NCBI GenBank assembly: GCA_949298535.1
Contig: CASFXA010000144.1
Location: 1 to 33,710 of the forward strand
Direction of reading: 5' to 3'
Length of the DNA stretch: 33,710 bases
Source of the DNA: an uncultured Oscillospiraceae bacterium
GTDB lineage: Bacteria > Bacillota > Clostridia > Oscillospirales > Ruminococcaceae
Part shown: positions 8,144 to 15,727 of the stretch, in pieces
How positions within the stretch are numbered: the first letter of the stretch is position 1
Layout: each line of letters starts with the position of its first letter
Notes under the pieces: model-generated
What the model was told of the DNA's origin: nothing
Seen by the model: only the letters and a program-made list of their open reading frames with translations
Databases searched by the model: none
Made by a program: the position numbers and the translations under genes

Positions 8144-9460
8144 TTAGGTAAAAAACAGGTTGGAGCAGATGGGGAACCAGACCATGAACAGCACAAACCA
8201 AGAGATGAGAGCGAACAGACCACTCCTGACAAATTCGCCCATTTTGAATTTGCCGGCCTCAAAAACAATAGCCTCGCAGGCGGTAGACATGGGAGTACAG
8301 AAAGCGCTGAAGGCGCCCATCTGGCTGGCCACCAGCAGGAACCGGGGATCAACGCCGATGGCCACGCCGGTGGTGACCGCCAAAGGAGAAAAGATGGCGG
8401 CGCAGGCGGTATTGCTCATAAAATGAGTCATAAAAGCGGGAGCGATGAAGAAAATAGCCGCCAGCAAATAAGTGTTGGTGGAGCCGCCGATGATGGAAAT
8501 AACGCCGTCAGCGAAGATTTGAGAAGCTCCGGTGTTGTTGAAAGCGGTTGCCAGGGGCAGGGTGCAGGCGATAATGATAATGGAGATCCAGGACATGGAA
8601 GCCAGGGCGTCGTTGACAGTGATGAGTTTGAAGGCAAAAGCCGCGAGAGCGAAAAGACCGCAGGTCAGATAAATGGGCGTGCCAAAGAGCTGATTGAAGA
8701 GAATCATAGCCACAATGCTTCCAAAGAACAGACCCATGGCCAGTTTATCCTGAGCGGGGGTCAGCTGGGTGGCAGCTTCCTGCGGTTGGTTCAGGGGAAC
8801 ACTGACCGTCAATGTCTCGCCGCTTTCTTTAGGCGCGCAGAATTTGGTGCCCACCGTAATCATCAGCACCAGCCATACCAGGAATATGGGCGCTTTCAGG
8901 ATGGTCTGATCCATGACACTGAACATATATTGGGGATCGGCGCCGCCTGCCTCCAGATAACTGTTATAGGTGAGGTAGGAAGCGAGGGTCAGTCCCAAGG
9001 GGAGTACCAGGATGCCGTTGCTGCTGACATCGCCGCATATTTTCAGCGCTTGCTTGCGGGGAATACCGGTTTCCGCGGCGATGCTGAGGATAATGGGAGT
9101 CATGACAGCGGTGGCGCTGGCAGCGTTCATAAAGGTGGTGAGCAGGAAGGTTGCCAGCACCAGAGCGGCCAGGACTTTAAAATTGCCGCTGCGTACCGAT
9201 TGCAGCTTTCTGACCCAGGCTTTTAGACGATAAGTAAAACTGGATTTTTGCAGCACCGCCGCCATAGTGAAAATGGGGATAAAACTGATAACGGTGGAGT
9301 TGGAAAATCCGCTCCATGCTTCAGAAAACGTCAGGATACCTGTCAGCTGCAACAGAAGGGGTACGGACATTGCAGCTGCGATAATGGGAATCCAGCCAGT
9401 AAAAAACATAATTGTCATCGCCAACGTAATTGCAAATACGATCAACACATCAATTGTCAT
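8144..9460 (-). CDS. SLC13/DASS-family anion permease
   Basis: A polytopic membrane protein of 438 residues counted from the ATG at 9460, which has a textbook GGAGGAGAAGG upstream. A frame extension to 9547 would run into the promoter and is rejected. It has about 11-12 hydrophobic segments and two related halves. Each half carries a helical-hairpin region with small and polar residues (SATAVMTPIIL in the first; SNTACAAIFSPLAV and STACEAIVFEAG in the second), as in the CitT/SLC13 di- and tricarboxylate transporters and the wider ion transporter superfamily. Expected role: Na+-coupled uptake or exchange of a small organic acid. It is the first gene of the minus-strand cluster and is transcribed from the promoter at 9530-9558. 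Confidence 0.88.
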   Translation of the reverse strand: MTIDVLIVFAITLAMTIMFFTGWIPIIAAAMSVPLLLQLTGILTFSEAWSGFSNSTVISFIPIFTMAAVLQKSSFTYRLKAWVRKLQSVRSGNFKVLAALVLATFLLTTFMNAASATAVMTPIILSIAAETGIPRKQALKICGDVSSNGILVLPLGLTLASYLTYNSYLEAGGADPQYMFSVMDQTILKAPIFLVWLVLMITVGTKFCAPKESGETLTVSVPLNQPQEAATQLTPAQDKLAMGLFFGSIVAMILFNQLFGTPIYLTCGLFALAAFAFKLITVNDALASMSWISIIIIACTLPLATAFNNTGASQIFADGVISIIGGSTNTYLLAAIFFIAPAFMTHFMSNTACAAIFSPLAVTTGVAIGVDPRFLLVASQMGAFSAFCTPMSTACEAIVFEAGKFKMGEFVRSGLFALISWFVLFMVWFPICSNLFFT

Positions 9461-9501
9461 ATTCCTTCTCCTCCACTTTCTCCTTTGCTTTTTTGTGGTG
9501 A

Positions 9502-9527
9502 CCGTGCGCACGGGAACCTCTTGACTA
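9502..9527. promoter_or_regulatory. Candidate operator sites: palindrome and promoter-flanking inverted repeat
   Basis: A perfect 12-bp palindrome CCGTGCGCACGG lies at 9502-9513, between the promoter and the transporter start. The 7-mer TTGACTA at 9521-9527 is repeated in inverse orientation at 9552-9558, so the two copies bracket the -10 and overlap the -35. A 10-bp palindrome TACAATTGTA is at 9526-9535. One or more could bind the cluster's LysR protein, but no T-N11-A site was proven. Confidence 0.4.
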
Positions 9528-9529
9528 CA

Positions 9530-9558
9530 ATTGTATAAACAAAACAAAATTTAGTCAA
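9530..9558 (-). promoter_or_regulatory. Sigma-70-type promoter of the SLC13/MBL/hydrolase/LysR cluster
   Basis: On the minus strand TTGACT (9558-9553) and TACAAT (9535-9530) are separated by exactly 17 bp in an AT-rich stretch. The transcript would start near 9523 and run into the transporter gene at 9460. Confidence 0.8.
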
Positions 9559-10116
9559 TTTTAATCTTTTTATATTGTATATTTCATCTATATAATATAT
9601 GGATTTTTCCGTTCCGTTCAAAACGGGAATCATAAGGAAAAGGAGTGGGCAAAAAACGGAAAACCGGCAGAAGCGCCTCTGAAATTTGGTGAGAAACCGC
9701 TTTTGCGGCGGCGTTTATGATAAAAAATTGAATAGAGCAGTCAATCCTCTTTTCATTCTGTTATCTGGAGGCGGTTTTACGTCGTTGTACCACCACTTTT
9801 GTGGGGATTAGAAAAGTTTATCCAAGGCAACACAGGACTTTTCACAGCAATGGGAAAATCGCTGTGGATGTTTTTATCCTTTTGGGGAATATGGGGGTTC
9901 TCAGCAGGCTATTTCCTGCGCACAGGGATTAAGATTTGGAAATACGTTTTCGGGTAAGGCGTTTTTTCAGATCCCCTCTTTCTGAAGGCGAAAAAATCTG
10001 TTTTCCATTTTCCCCAGCTTGTTCCGCACCTTTCTATCTATAAGCCTTTGAAGGACCGTGTTCTTTTTGCGGTGAAGACAGCCAACTGCATTTTGAGGCA
10101 TATGTGTATCATTAGT
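9559..10116. other. Long intergenic stretch, mostly without recognisable genes
   Basis: The left part (9559-9600) is very AT-rich and lies just upstream of the minus-strand promoter. A short CCGC-TTTT-GCGG hairpin lies near 9697-9708. On +, an open frame runs 9736-9957 (listed separately from its ATG). On -, an open frame of 44 codons spans about 10101-9967; it is rich in Lys and Arg, with no matching Shine-Dalgarno or known motif. I recognise no RNA gene here. Confidence 0.5.
9850..9957 (+). CDS. Possible small Trp-rich membrane protein (uncertain)
   Basis: From the ATG the frame encodes 35 residues: a basic start (MGKS), a Trp- and Phe-rich hydrophobic span (LWMFLSFWGIWGFSAGYFL) and a basic tail (RTGIKIWKYVFG). 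This is the pattern expected of a single-span small membrane protein. The frame stays open upstream to 9736 and reads plausibly there too (RRFYVVVPPLLWGLEKF), with a TTG at 9799 and a GGAGG at 9767-9771 but no good start at the right distance. It could be a real small gene with an unusual start, the remnant of a longer gene, or chance. An AGGA lies 12 bases before the ATG, which is rather far. No family is recognised. Confidence 0.25.
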   Translation: MGKSLWMFLSFWGIWGFSAGYFLRTGIKIWKYVFG

Positions 10117-10160
10117 GATGCCCCTTGATGCAGAAAAATGGAACTGCACCAAGGGGCATC
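10117..10160. terminator. Strong hairpin downstream of the flavodoxin gene
   Basis: An 11-bp perfect stem (10117-10127 with 10150-10160) continues, after one A/C mismatch, into a 5-bp stem (10129-10133 with 10144-10148). Neither side has a good T-run; + has TTGTTTG. It may act as a terminator or mRNA end for the minus-strand flavodoxin gene. Confidence 0.5.
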
Positions 10161-10258
10161 TTGTTTGAAATTTACTTTTGCTGGGATAGATTCTGGGAGG
10201 AGACTTCATTTCACGGGAAAATAAGGGCTGCCGTATCCATTCTGATGGTCTTGTGCCC

Positions 10259-10768
10259 TCATACGCCGGCGCTTTGCCGGGCGAAGGCTGCGGCGTCCGC
10301 CAGGTCCTGCTGGTCGGGATGGGTGATGGCCCGGTCAAAGTTTTCCAGGGCGAAGCGCATCCGCTGGTCGTTGGGATCTTTGGCCAGGGCGATTTCGTAT
10401 CGGTTTCTGATGGCCACAGGCATTTTTCCCTGGCAGAAAAACCAACCGGCCTTTTGATTGTCCTCGGGGAGAGTCTGGGAAGCCCGATCCACAATCCCCT
10501 GAAAATAAGACTGACTGCCTCCCATGCCGGCGGTGCCGAAAAAGGCCACCTTTTTGCCGTGCAGATTGGAAAGAAGCTGAGCCACCACTGGAGAACAGCT
10601 GCCTTTGTCGGTCCAGAAACCGATAAATACCATCTCCTCCTCCGGCACAGTGGTGTCGGATGTGATAGCTTCCAGCCGCGCTTCCCCCTGGGGCAAGGCA
10701 TCGGCGATAGCCTGGGCCAGAGCTTTGGTGTTGCCGGTATGGCTGTGGTATAAGACGGCGTATTTCAT
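10259..10768 (-). CDS. Flavodoxin-family protein
   Basis: A 169-residue protein that starts with the flavodoxin FMN phosphate loop (YHSHTGNTKALA, about residues 6-17). It continues with a Rossmann-like alternation: a strand FIGFWTDKGSC at about 50-60, KKVAFFGTAGMGG near 73-85, and GWFFCQGKMP. The second and third loops would hold the FMN ring. The start ATG at 10768 has AAAGGAGC six bases upstream; a TTG two codons earlier is less likely. The C-terminal part (NDQRMRFALENFDRAITHP) resembles a subgroup of gut-clostridial flavodoxins that I recall being annotated as BilS (bilirubin reduction accessory). No bilR-like reductase is adjacent, so that name is only a possibility. It has its own promoter, and a hairpin lies downstream. 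Confidence 0.88.
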   Translation of the reverse strand: MKYAVLYHSHTGNTKALAQAIADALPQGEARLEAITSDTTVPEEEMVFIGFWTDKGSCSPVVAQLLSNLHGKKVAFFGTAGMGGSQSYFQGIVDRASQTLPEDNQKAGWFFCQGKMPVAIRNRYEIALAKDPNDQRMRFALENFDRAITHPDQQDLADAAAFARQSAGV

Positions 10769-10809
10769 AGACAAGCTCCTTTCATCAGCAGAATAGATCC
10801 TACCTCTAA

Positions 10810-10838
10810 GATATAGCTTATTTTGATGACTGTGTCAA
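10810..10838 (-). promoter_or_regulatory. Promoter of the flavodoxin gene
   Basis: On the minus strand a perfect TTGACA (10838-10833) is separated by 17 bp from TATATC (10815-10810), about 40 bp upstream of the ATG at 10768. Confidence 0.75.
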
Positions 10839-10914
10839 GTAAATTCCGGTTTTCTTTCTGAAAAACAGGAAAAATGCTCCCTTCTGGCTTTTTTTATTTC
10901 TTCTGCAATTAAAG

Positions 10915-10943
10915 TTGCAACCAGGGAAGGGAAACGGTATAAT
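10915..10943 (+). promoter_or_regulatory. Promoter of glyA
   Basis: TTGCAA (10915-10920), a 17-bp spacer and a perfect TATAAT (10938-10943) lie about 60 bp upstream of glyA. It is divergent from the flavodoxin promoter. Confidence 0.8.
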
Positions 10944-11003
10944 AAAAACCAACGAGCCTTTCTCCGGAGGGGAGAGAGGGGACCGGTGCGGAAAGGGGTT
11001 TTG

Positions 11004-12260
11004 ATGATGTTTCAGGAAATGATGGATACCATTGGCTTTGTCAGCGGCTTTGATCCCGAGGTGGGCGAGGCGATGAAGGAGGAGCTGGCCCGGCAGAGAC
11101 GGAATCTGGAGCTGATCGCTTCGGAAAATATCGTTTCTCCTGCTGTAATGGCGGCTATGGGAACCGTTCTTACCAACAAATATGCGGAAGGCTATCCCTC
11201 CAAGCGGTACTACGGCGGCTGCGAAAAGGTGGACATCGTGGAGAATATCGCCCGGGAACGGGCCAAAAAGCTCTTTGGAGCCGAGCACGCCAACGTACAG
11301 CCTCATTCCGGAGCCCAAGCCAATCTGGCAGTTTATTTCGCCCTGCTGGAGGCGGGAGATACGGTGCTGGGCATGAGCCTGGCGGACGGCGGGCACCTCA
11401 CCCACGGTTCTCCCGTGAACCTGTCGGGCAAATATTATCACTTCGTTCCCTACGGCGTCAGCGGGGAAACCGGCACCATTGATTATGACGCGCTGCGGCA
11501 GAAGGCCCATGAGTGCAAACCCAAGCTGATCGTGGCGGGGGCCAGCGCTTACCCCCGGGAGATCGATTTCAAGACCATCGGTGAGATCGCCAAGGAAGTG
11601 GGCGCCTACTTTATGGTGGATATGGCCCACATTGCCGGTCTGGTGGCGGCAGGCCTCCACATGAGCCCAATCCCCTACGCCGACGTGGTCACCACCACTA
11701 CCCACAAGACCCTCCGCGGTCCCCGGGGCGGCATGATCCTGTGCAGGGAGGAGCTGGCCAAACAGATTGACAAGGCCATCTTCCCCGGCACCCAGGGCGG
11801 TCCTCTGGAGCATATCATCGCCGCCAAAGCAGTCTGCTTCGGGGAGGATCTCAAACCGGAGTTCAAGGACTACCAGCGGCAGATCATCCGCAACGCCAAG
11901 GCGCTGGAAAATGCGTTCCGTGAACTGGGCATCACCATGGTTTCCGGCGGCACTGACAACCACCTGATCCTGCTGGATCTGCGGAATCTGGGGGTCACCG
12001 GCAAAGAACTGGAGCATCGTCTGGATGAGGTGTATATCACCGTCAATAAAAACGCCATTCCCAATGATCCCCAGAGCCCCTTTATCACCAGCGGTATCCG
12101 GGTGGGCACTCCCGCCGTTACCACCAGAGGATTGGTGGAGGAGGATATGGCCATCATTGCCCGGTGCATCTATGACGCCGCCACCGATTTCGAGGGGAAA
12201 GCGGAGGAGATCCGGCAGCGGGTCAACGAGCTGTGCGCCCGGTATCCCCTTTATGAGTAA
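11004..12260 (+). CDS. glyA: Serine hydroxymethyltransferase
   Basis: A 418-residue PLP enzyme that interconverts serine plus tetrahydrofolate with glycine plus 5,10-methylene-tetrahydrofolate, the main source of one-carbon units. Visible landmarks are [38 protein letters not shown], and the PLP lysine in [11 protein letters not shown] (Lys235 from this start). The length is typical of bacterial GlyA. The frame could begin at a GTG at 10986, but the ATG at 11004 has AAAGGGG five bases before it and gives the usual N-terminus. A second ATG follows directly. A small membrane protein gene begins 14 bp after the stop and is probably co-transcribed. A strong promoter precedes the gene. Confidence 0.97.
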   Translation: MMFQEMMDTIGFVSGFDPEVGEAMKEELARQRRNLELIASENIVSPAVMAAMGTVLTNKYAEGYPSKRYYGGCEKVDIVENIARERAKKLFGAEHANVQPHSGAQANLAVYFALLEAGDTVLGMSLADGGHLTHGSPVNLSGKYYHFVPYGVSGETGTIDYDALRQKAHECKPKLIVAGASAYPREIDFKTIGEIAKEVGAYFMVDMAHIAGLVAAGLHMSPIPYADVVTTTTHKTLRGPRGGMILCREELAKQIDKAIFPGTQGGPLEHIIAAKAVCFGEDLKPEFKDYQRQIIRNAKALENAFRELGITMVSGGTDNHLILLDLRNLGVTGKELEHRLDEVYITVNKNAIPNDPQSPFITSGIRVGTPAVTTRGLVEEDMAIIARCIYDAATDFEGKAEEIRQRVNELCARYPLYE

Positions 12261-12274
12261 GGAAGTGTAAGAAA

Positions 12275-12499
12275 ATGAAACAACTCAAACAGATCCGCCT
12301 CCTTTGCACCATCGCCGTGTTCATCGGCATCTTTCTGGCGGCTGTGGGCCACATTATCGCGGGACTGGCGATGCTGGCGGGGGCTTTTATCCTGGAGCTG
12401 AACTTTTTCCGCTGCCCTTTGTGCAAGGGGCGGCTGGATACCCGGTTCCGGCTTCATGCTGGTTCCCGGTGCCCCCATTGCCATATGGAAATTCGGTGA
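12275..12499 (+). CDS. Small membrane protein with C-terminal zinc ribbon
   Basis: A 74-residue protein of unknown function. A basic N-terminus is followed by one long or two short hydrophobic helices (about 8-45, IAVFIGIFLAAVGHIIAGLA then LAGAFILEL). A cytoplasmic tail follows with CPLC near 47-50 and CPHC near 67-70, spaced as four zinc-binding cysteines of a mini zinc ribbon. AAGGAAG lies upstream of the ATG. It sits 14 bp behind glyA and before a strong terminator, so it is part of the glyA transcript. No named family is recognised. The membrane-plus-ribbon layout is common among small Firmicute proteins. Confidence 0.75.
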   Translation: MKQLKQIRLLCTIAVFIGIFLAAVGHIIAGLAMLAGAFILELNFFRCPLCKGRLDTRFRLHAGSRCPHCHMEIR

Positions 12500-12602
12500 C
12501 CCCCTCCTGAAAAGGCGGGAGAGAAGTGGCAAAGCTGCTCTTCCCGTGCCGCCGTGGGAGACCAAAAACGGAACCCCTTTCAGGGGGACTCAGGTGTTTT
12601 CC

Positions 12603-12642
12603 GGCGGCGCCGCTGGTTTGTGAGAAAATCAGCGGCGCCGCC
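12603..12642 (+). terminator. Intrinsic terminator of the glyA transcript
   Basis: A perfect 13-bp GC-rich stem (12603-12615 with 12630-12642) is followed by CTGGCTTTTCGTTTT. It lies about 100 bp after the small zinc-ribbon gene. Confidence 0.8.
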
Positions 12643-12744
12643 CTGGCTTTTCGTTTTGGGGATGGGGGATGGAAGGTTGGCTCCACAGCCGGATTTAGAC
12701 GGCATTGCCCCCAGGAGATTCTCCAAATAGTTTTTGACAGTTGG

Positions 12745-12776
12745 AGCATCACGGTTTCCGCCGTGGTGCTGTTTTT
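12745..12776 (+). terminator. Terminator-like hairpin just upstream of rarA
   Basis: A 10-bp stem with one wobble (12745-12754 with 12761-12770) and a 6-base loop is followed by GTTTTTC. The rarA Shine-Dalgarno begins about ten bases later. A TTGACA at 12735-12740 overlaps its upstream edge, but no fitting -10 follows at 17 bp. It may be a second terminator, or an attenuator for rarA. Confidence 0.5.
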
Positions 12777-12793
12777 CAGAGAGGGAGGAAAGA

Positions 12794-14056
12794 ATGACAG
12801 TTCCTTTGGCGCAACGGCTGAGACCCAAAACACTGGACGAGATGGTGGGCCAGGAGCATCTTTTGGGCCCCGACGGACTGCTGCGGCGGGTGGCCGCTTC
12901 GGGGACGCTGCCCAATATGATTTTTTACGGCCCGCCGGGAGTGGGGAAAACCACGGCGGCCCGCATTATCGCGGCGGGGGCGGGAAAAAAGATGGTTCGC
13001 CTCAACGGTACCACCGCCTCCACCGGAGACATCAAGGCGCTCATCGGGGAGCTGGACGGCTTTTCCGGCATGAACGGCATTTTGCTGTATCTGGACGAGA
13101 TCCAGTATCTCAACAAGAAGCAGCAGCAGACTCTGTTGGAATTTATGGAGGACGGCTCTATCACCCTCATCGCTTCCACCACTGAAAACCCTTATTTTAC
13201 CATTTACAGCGCGGTGCTGAGCCGCAGCACGGTTTTTGAGTTTAAAGCGGTGAGCGCCGGGGAGATCCGCCGAGCGCTGGAGCGGGCCTGGCAGGTGTTG
13301 ACGGAGGAACACGCCGTGGAGCTGGAAGAAGGGGTGTTGGACCGGATTGCCGGCAGCTGCGGCGGGGATGTCCGCAAAGCGGTGGGCGCCTTGGAAACAG
13401 CCTGGCTGGCCGCTGCCGGCAGCGCCGGGAAGGGGATCGTTACGCTGTCTGACGCCGCTCAGGTGGCCCAGCGGAGCGCTGTGCGATATGATCGGGAAGG
13501 GGATGAGCATTACGATCTCCTTTCCGCTCTGCAAAAATCTATTCGTGGCTCCGACGCGGACGCCGCCGTCTACTACCTGGCCCGTCTGCTGGAGGCAGGG
13601 GATCTCCTTTCTCCCTGCCGCAGGCTGCTGGTGATTGCGGCGGAGGATGTGGGCCTTGCCTATCCCATGGCCATGCCCATTGTAAAGGCTTGCGTGGATG
13701 CCGCCCTCCAGATCGGTCTGCCGGAGGCCCGGATTCCCCTGGCGGAAGCGGCGGTATTTTTGGCAACCCAGCCCAAATCCAATTCCGCCTACCTGGCGAT
13801 AGCCGCCGCTGCCCAGGACATCCAGGCGGGACGATGCGGTCCCTTTCCCCGCCAGCTGCAAAACAAACACTTTGACGGGGCGGACGCCAAGGAGCGGGGC
13901 CAGCACTATCTGTATCCCCACGATTATCCGGGCCATTGGGTGGCGCAGCAATATTTGCCGGATGAGCTGAAGGACCGGGTTTACTATCAGTACGGGGAAA
14001 ACAAGCTGGAACAGGCTGCCAAGGCCTATTGGGAGAAGATCAAAGGCGGAAAGTAG
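12794..14056 (+). CDS. rarA: Replication-associated recombination protein A (AAA+ ATPase)
   Basis: A 420-residue clamp-loader-like AAA+ ATPase of the RarA/MgsA/WRNIP1 family, which acts at stalled replication forks. It begins with the family signature PLAQRLRPKTLDEMVGQEHL. Walker A (GPPGVGKTT) is at residues 46-54, Walker B (LLYLDEIQ) around 97-104 with Asp101-Glu102, and sensor 1 in ASTTENP. The C-terminal tetramerisation region includes QKSIRGSDADAAVYYLARLLEAGD and the PKSNSAYLAI and YLPDELKD stretches typical of RarA. The ATG at 12794 is chosen because GGGAGGAAAG precedes it directly; an upstream ATG at 12734 would add 20 unrelated residues. It appears to be a single-gene transcript ending at a bidirectional terminator. 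Confidence 0.96.
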   Translation: MTVPLAQRLRPKTLDEMVGQEHLLGPDGLLRRVAASGTLPNMIFYGPPGVGKTTAARIIAAGAGKKMVRLNGTTASTGDIKALIGELDGFSGMNGILLYLDEIQYLNKKQQQTLLEFMEDGSITLIASTTENPYFTIYSAVLSRSTVFEFKAVSAGEIRRALERAWQVLTEEHAVELEEGVLDRIAGSCGGDVRKAVGALETAWLAAAGSAGKGIVTLSDAAQVAQRSAVRYDREGDEHYDLLSALQKSIRGSDADAAVYYLARLLEAGDLLSPCRRLLVIAAEDVGLAYPMAMPIVKACVDAALQIGLPEARIPLAEAAVFLATQPKSNSAYLAIAAAAQDIQAGRCGPFPRQLQNKHFDGADAKERGQHYLYPHDYPGHWVAQQYLPDELKDRVYYQYGENKLEQAAKAYWEKIKGGK

Positions 14057-14133
14057 GGAAAACGCCCCTTTCAGGCGGAAGGCCCCTGCTCCTCCGGGGG
14101 CGGAAATTTCCGGAGGCCGGAAAGGACAAAAAT

Positions 14134-14190
14134 AAACAGCTTCCACGACATCCGGAAGTTCCGGGCTGTGGAAGCTGTTTTTTGTTTGTT
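14134..14190. terminator. Bidirectional terminator between rarA and the M18 aminopeptidase
   Basis: A perfect 13-bp stem (14134-14146 with 14168-14180) encloses a further small CCGGAA/TTCCGG hairpin. A TTTGTTTGTT tract follows on + and a TTTATTTTTG tract on -, so it can stop both convergent genes. Confidence 0.9.
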
Positions 14191-14268
14191 CAGCGTTTTC
14201 GGGGGCGCCGCCTGATTCAGCGGTTCAGGGGGATTTTTCCCCGGAAAAACGGGCCCGCGGGGAAACTG

Positions 14269-15669
14269 TCAATCCTTGTAGAAGGCTTCAGTGGCCTTGT
14301 AGGTCATATACAGGTCGCACTTGGAGATCACTTCAAAGGGCGCGTGCATGGACAGCACCGGCACGCCCATATCAATGGTGTCCACATTGAAGTAGGAAAC
14401 AAACTTGGCCACAGTGCCGCCGCCGCCCTGATCCACCTTGCCCAGTTCGCCCATCTGCCACACCACGCCGGCATCCTCCAGCAGGCGGCGGAAGTAGCCC
14501 ACCGTTTCGGCGGAAGCGTCGTTGGTGGAGGATTTTCCACCGCTGCCGGTATATTTGGCGAGGGCGACGCCGTAATTGAGATAGGCGGTGTTATTCTTCT
14601 CGCAAACCTCGGCAAAGGCAGGATCGAAGGCCACGTTGACGTCGCAGGACAGGCACTTGGATTTTTCCAGCACATGACGCAGCTCAAATCCCTGGCTCTG
14701 GGCCAGGTCCTCAATAAAGTCCACCATAAAGTGGGAATGGAGGCCGGTGGTGGTATCGGAGCCTACCTCCTCCTTGTCGGCGAAGACGGTGAGGGTGGTG
14801 TGACGGGGATTGGTTGCCTCCACCTCAGCCATCAGGTTAGCGTAAGCGCACACCCGGTCATCGTGGCCGTAAGCGCCGATCATTCCACGATCCAGGCCCA
14901 GGTCCCGGGCCCCAAAGGCGGGAACCGCGCACAGCTCGGCGGAGATAAAGTCGCTCTCCACCACGCCGTATTTCTCAAAGAGCAGACGGGCGATGTTCAG
15001 CTTGACCCGCTCGCTGGCGGCGTCGTCCTTGAAGGGCATACAGCCGATGAGGATGTTCAGCTGTTCCCCCTTGATTCCTTCCACCATGGGCAGCTTCATC
15101 TGATCCTTGGCCAGGTGGGGCAGCAGGTCGGTGACGCAGAAGATCGGCTCGTTTTCTTCCTCACCAATGGTCACATCCACGGTGGTGCCGTCCCGCTTGA
15201 CGATCACGCCATGGAGGGAGAGGGGAATGGCGGTCCACTGGTATTTCTTCACGCCGCCGTAATAATGGGTTTTGAAATAGGCCAGCTGGCCCTCCTCAAA
15301 GAGCGGGCGGGGCTTGAAGTCCAGTCTGGGATTGTCGATGTGGCTGGCGGTGATGTGGATTCCCTCGCTGAGAGGGGCGGAGCCGATGGTGGCGATGAGG
15401 AGAGCCTTGCCCCGGTTGTTTTTGTAGATCTTATCCCCCGGCTGATACTTGGCTCCGGGCACATAAGGGGTATAGCCCCGTTCCTCCAGCAGCTGTACGG
15501 TGTAGCGAACCACTTCCCGTTCCGTTTTGCAGGCGGTGAGGAATTTCTTGTAATCCTCAGAAAAGTCATACGCTTTTCCGATGGTTTCGTCATCCAGGGT
15601 ATCTCCCATATTCTTGGGATTCATCAGCAGCTGTTCTTTCAGCTGCTCGCCTTTTGTTTTTTCCGCCAT
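14269..15669 (-). CDS. M18-family zinc aminopeptidase
   Basis: A 466-residue cytosolic aminopeptidase of the aspartyl-aminopeptidase family, which removes N-terminal (often acidic) residues from peptides. Metal-site motifs are visible: ITASHIDNPRLDFKP with the first zinc His and the following Asp, FADKEEVGSDTT with the catalytic/metal Glu pair, an Asp in YGHDDRVCAYA, and a C-terminal SMHAPFEV with the last zinc His. Length and motif order match bacterial M18 enzymes, with the usual inserted dimerisation domain after the first zinc ligand. The start ATG has AGGAGG nine bases upstream. It is the last gene of a minus-strand run; its start is 58 bp from the stop of the lytic transglycosylase gene upstream. 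Confidence 0.95.
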   Translation of the reverse strand: MAEKTKGEQLKEQLLMNPKNMGDTLDDETIGKAYDFSEDYKKFLTACKTEREVVRYTVQLLEERGYTPYVPGAKYQPGDKIYKNNRGKALLIATIGSAPLSEGIHITASHIDNPRLDFKPRPLFEEGQLAYFKTHYYGGVKKYQWTAIPLSLHGVIVKRDGTTVDVTIGEEENEPIFCVTDLLPHLAKDQMKLPMVEGIKGEQLNILIGCMPFKDDAASERVKLNIARLLFEKYGVVESDFISAELCAVPAFGARDLGLDRGMIGAYGHDDRVCAYANLMAEVEATNPRHTTLTVFADKEEVGSDTTTGLHSHFMVDFIEDLAQSQGFELRHVLEKSKCLSCDVNVAFDPAFAEVCEKNNTAYLNYGVALAKYTGSGGKSSTNDASAETVGYFRRLLEDAGVVWQMGELGKVDQGGGGTVAKFVSYFNVDTIDMGVPVLSMHAPFEVISKCDLYMTYKATEAFYKD

Positions 15670-15727
15670 AATGGATTCCTCCTGTTCAATTTAGTGGAGA
15701 GCCAGGCCAATGGGACCTGGCTGCCAT

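Noticed and set aside
8423-9226. Long plus-strand open frame antisense to the SLC13 permease
   Set aside because: Composition (Gly/Gln/His-rich) is that of a shadow frame; the minus strand encodes a recognisable membrane transporter.
9967-10701. Minus-strand frame of 244 codons overlapping the flavodoxin gene
   Set aside because: Most is out of frame inside the flavodoxin gene. Only its last 44 codons lie in free sequence, and these lack a start signal, so it is mentioned only in the intergenic entry.
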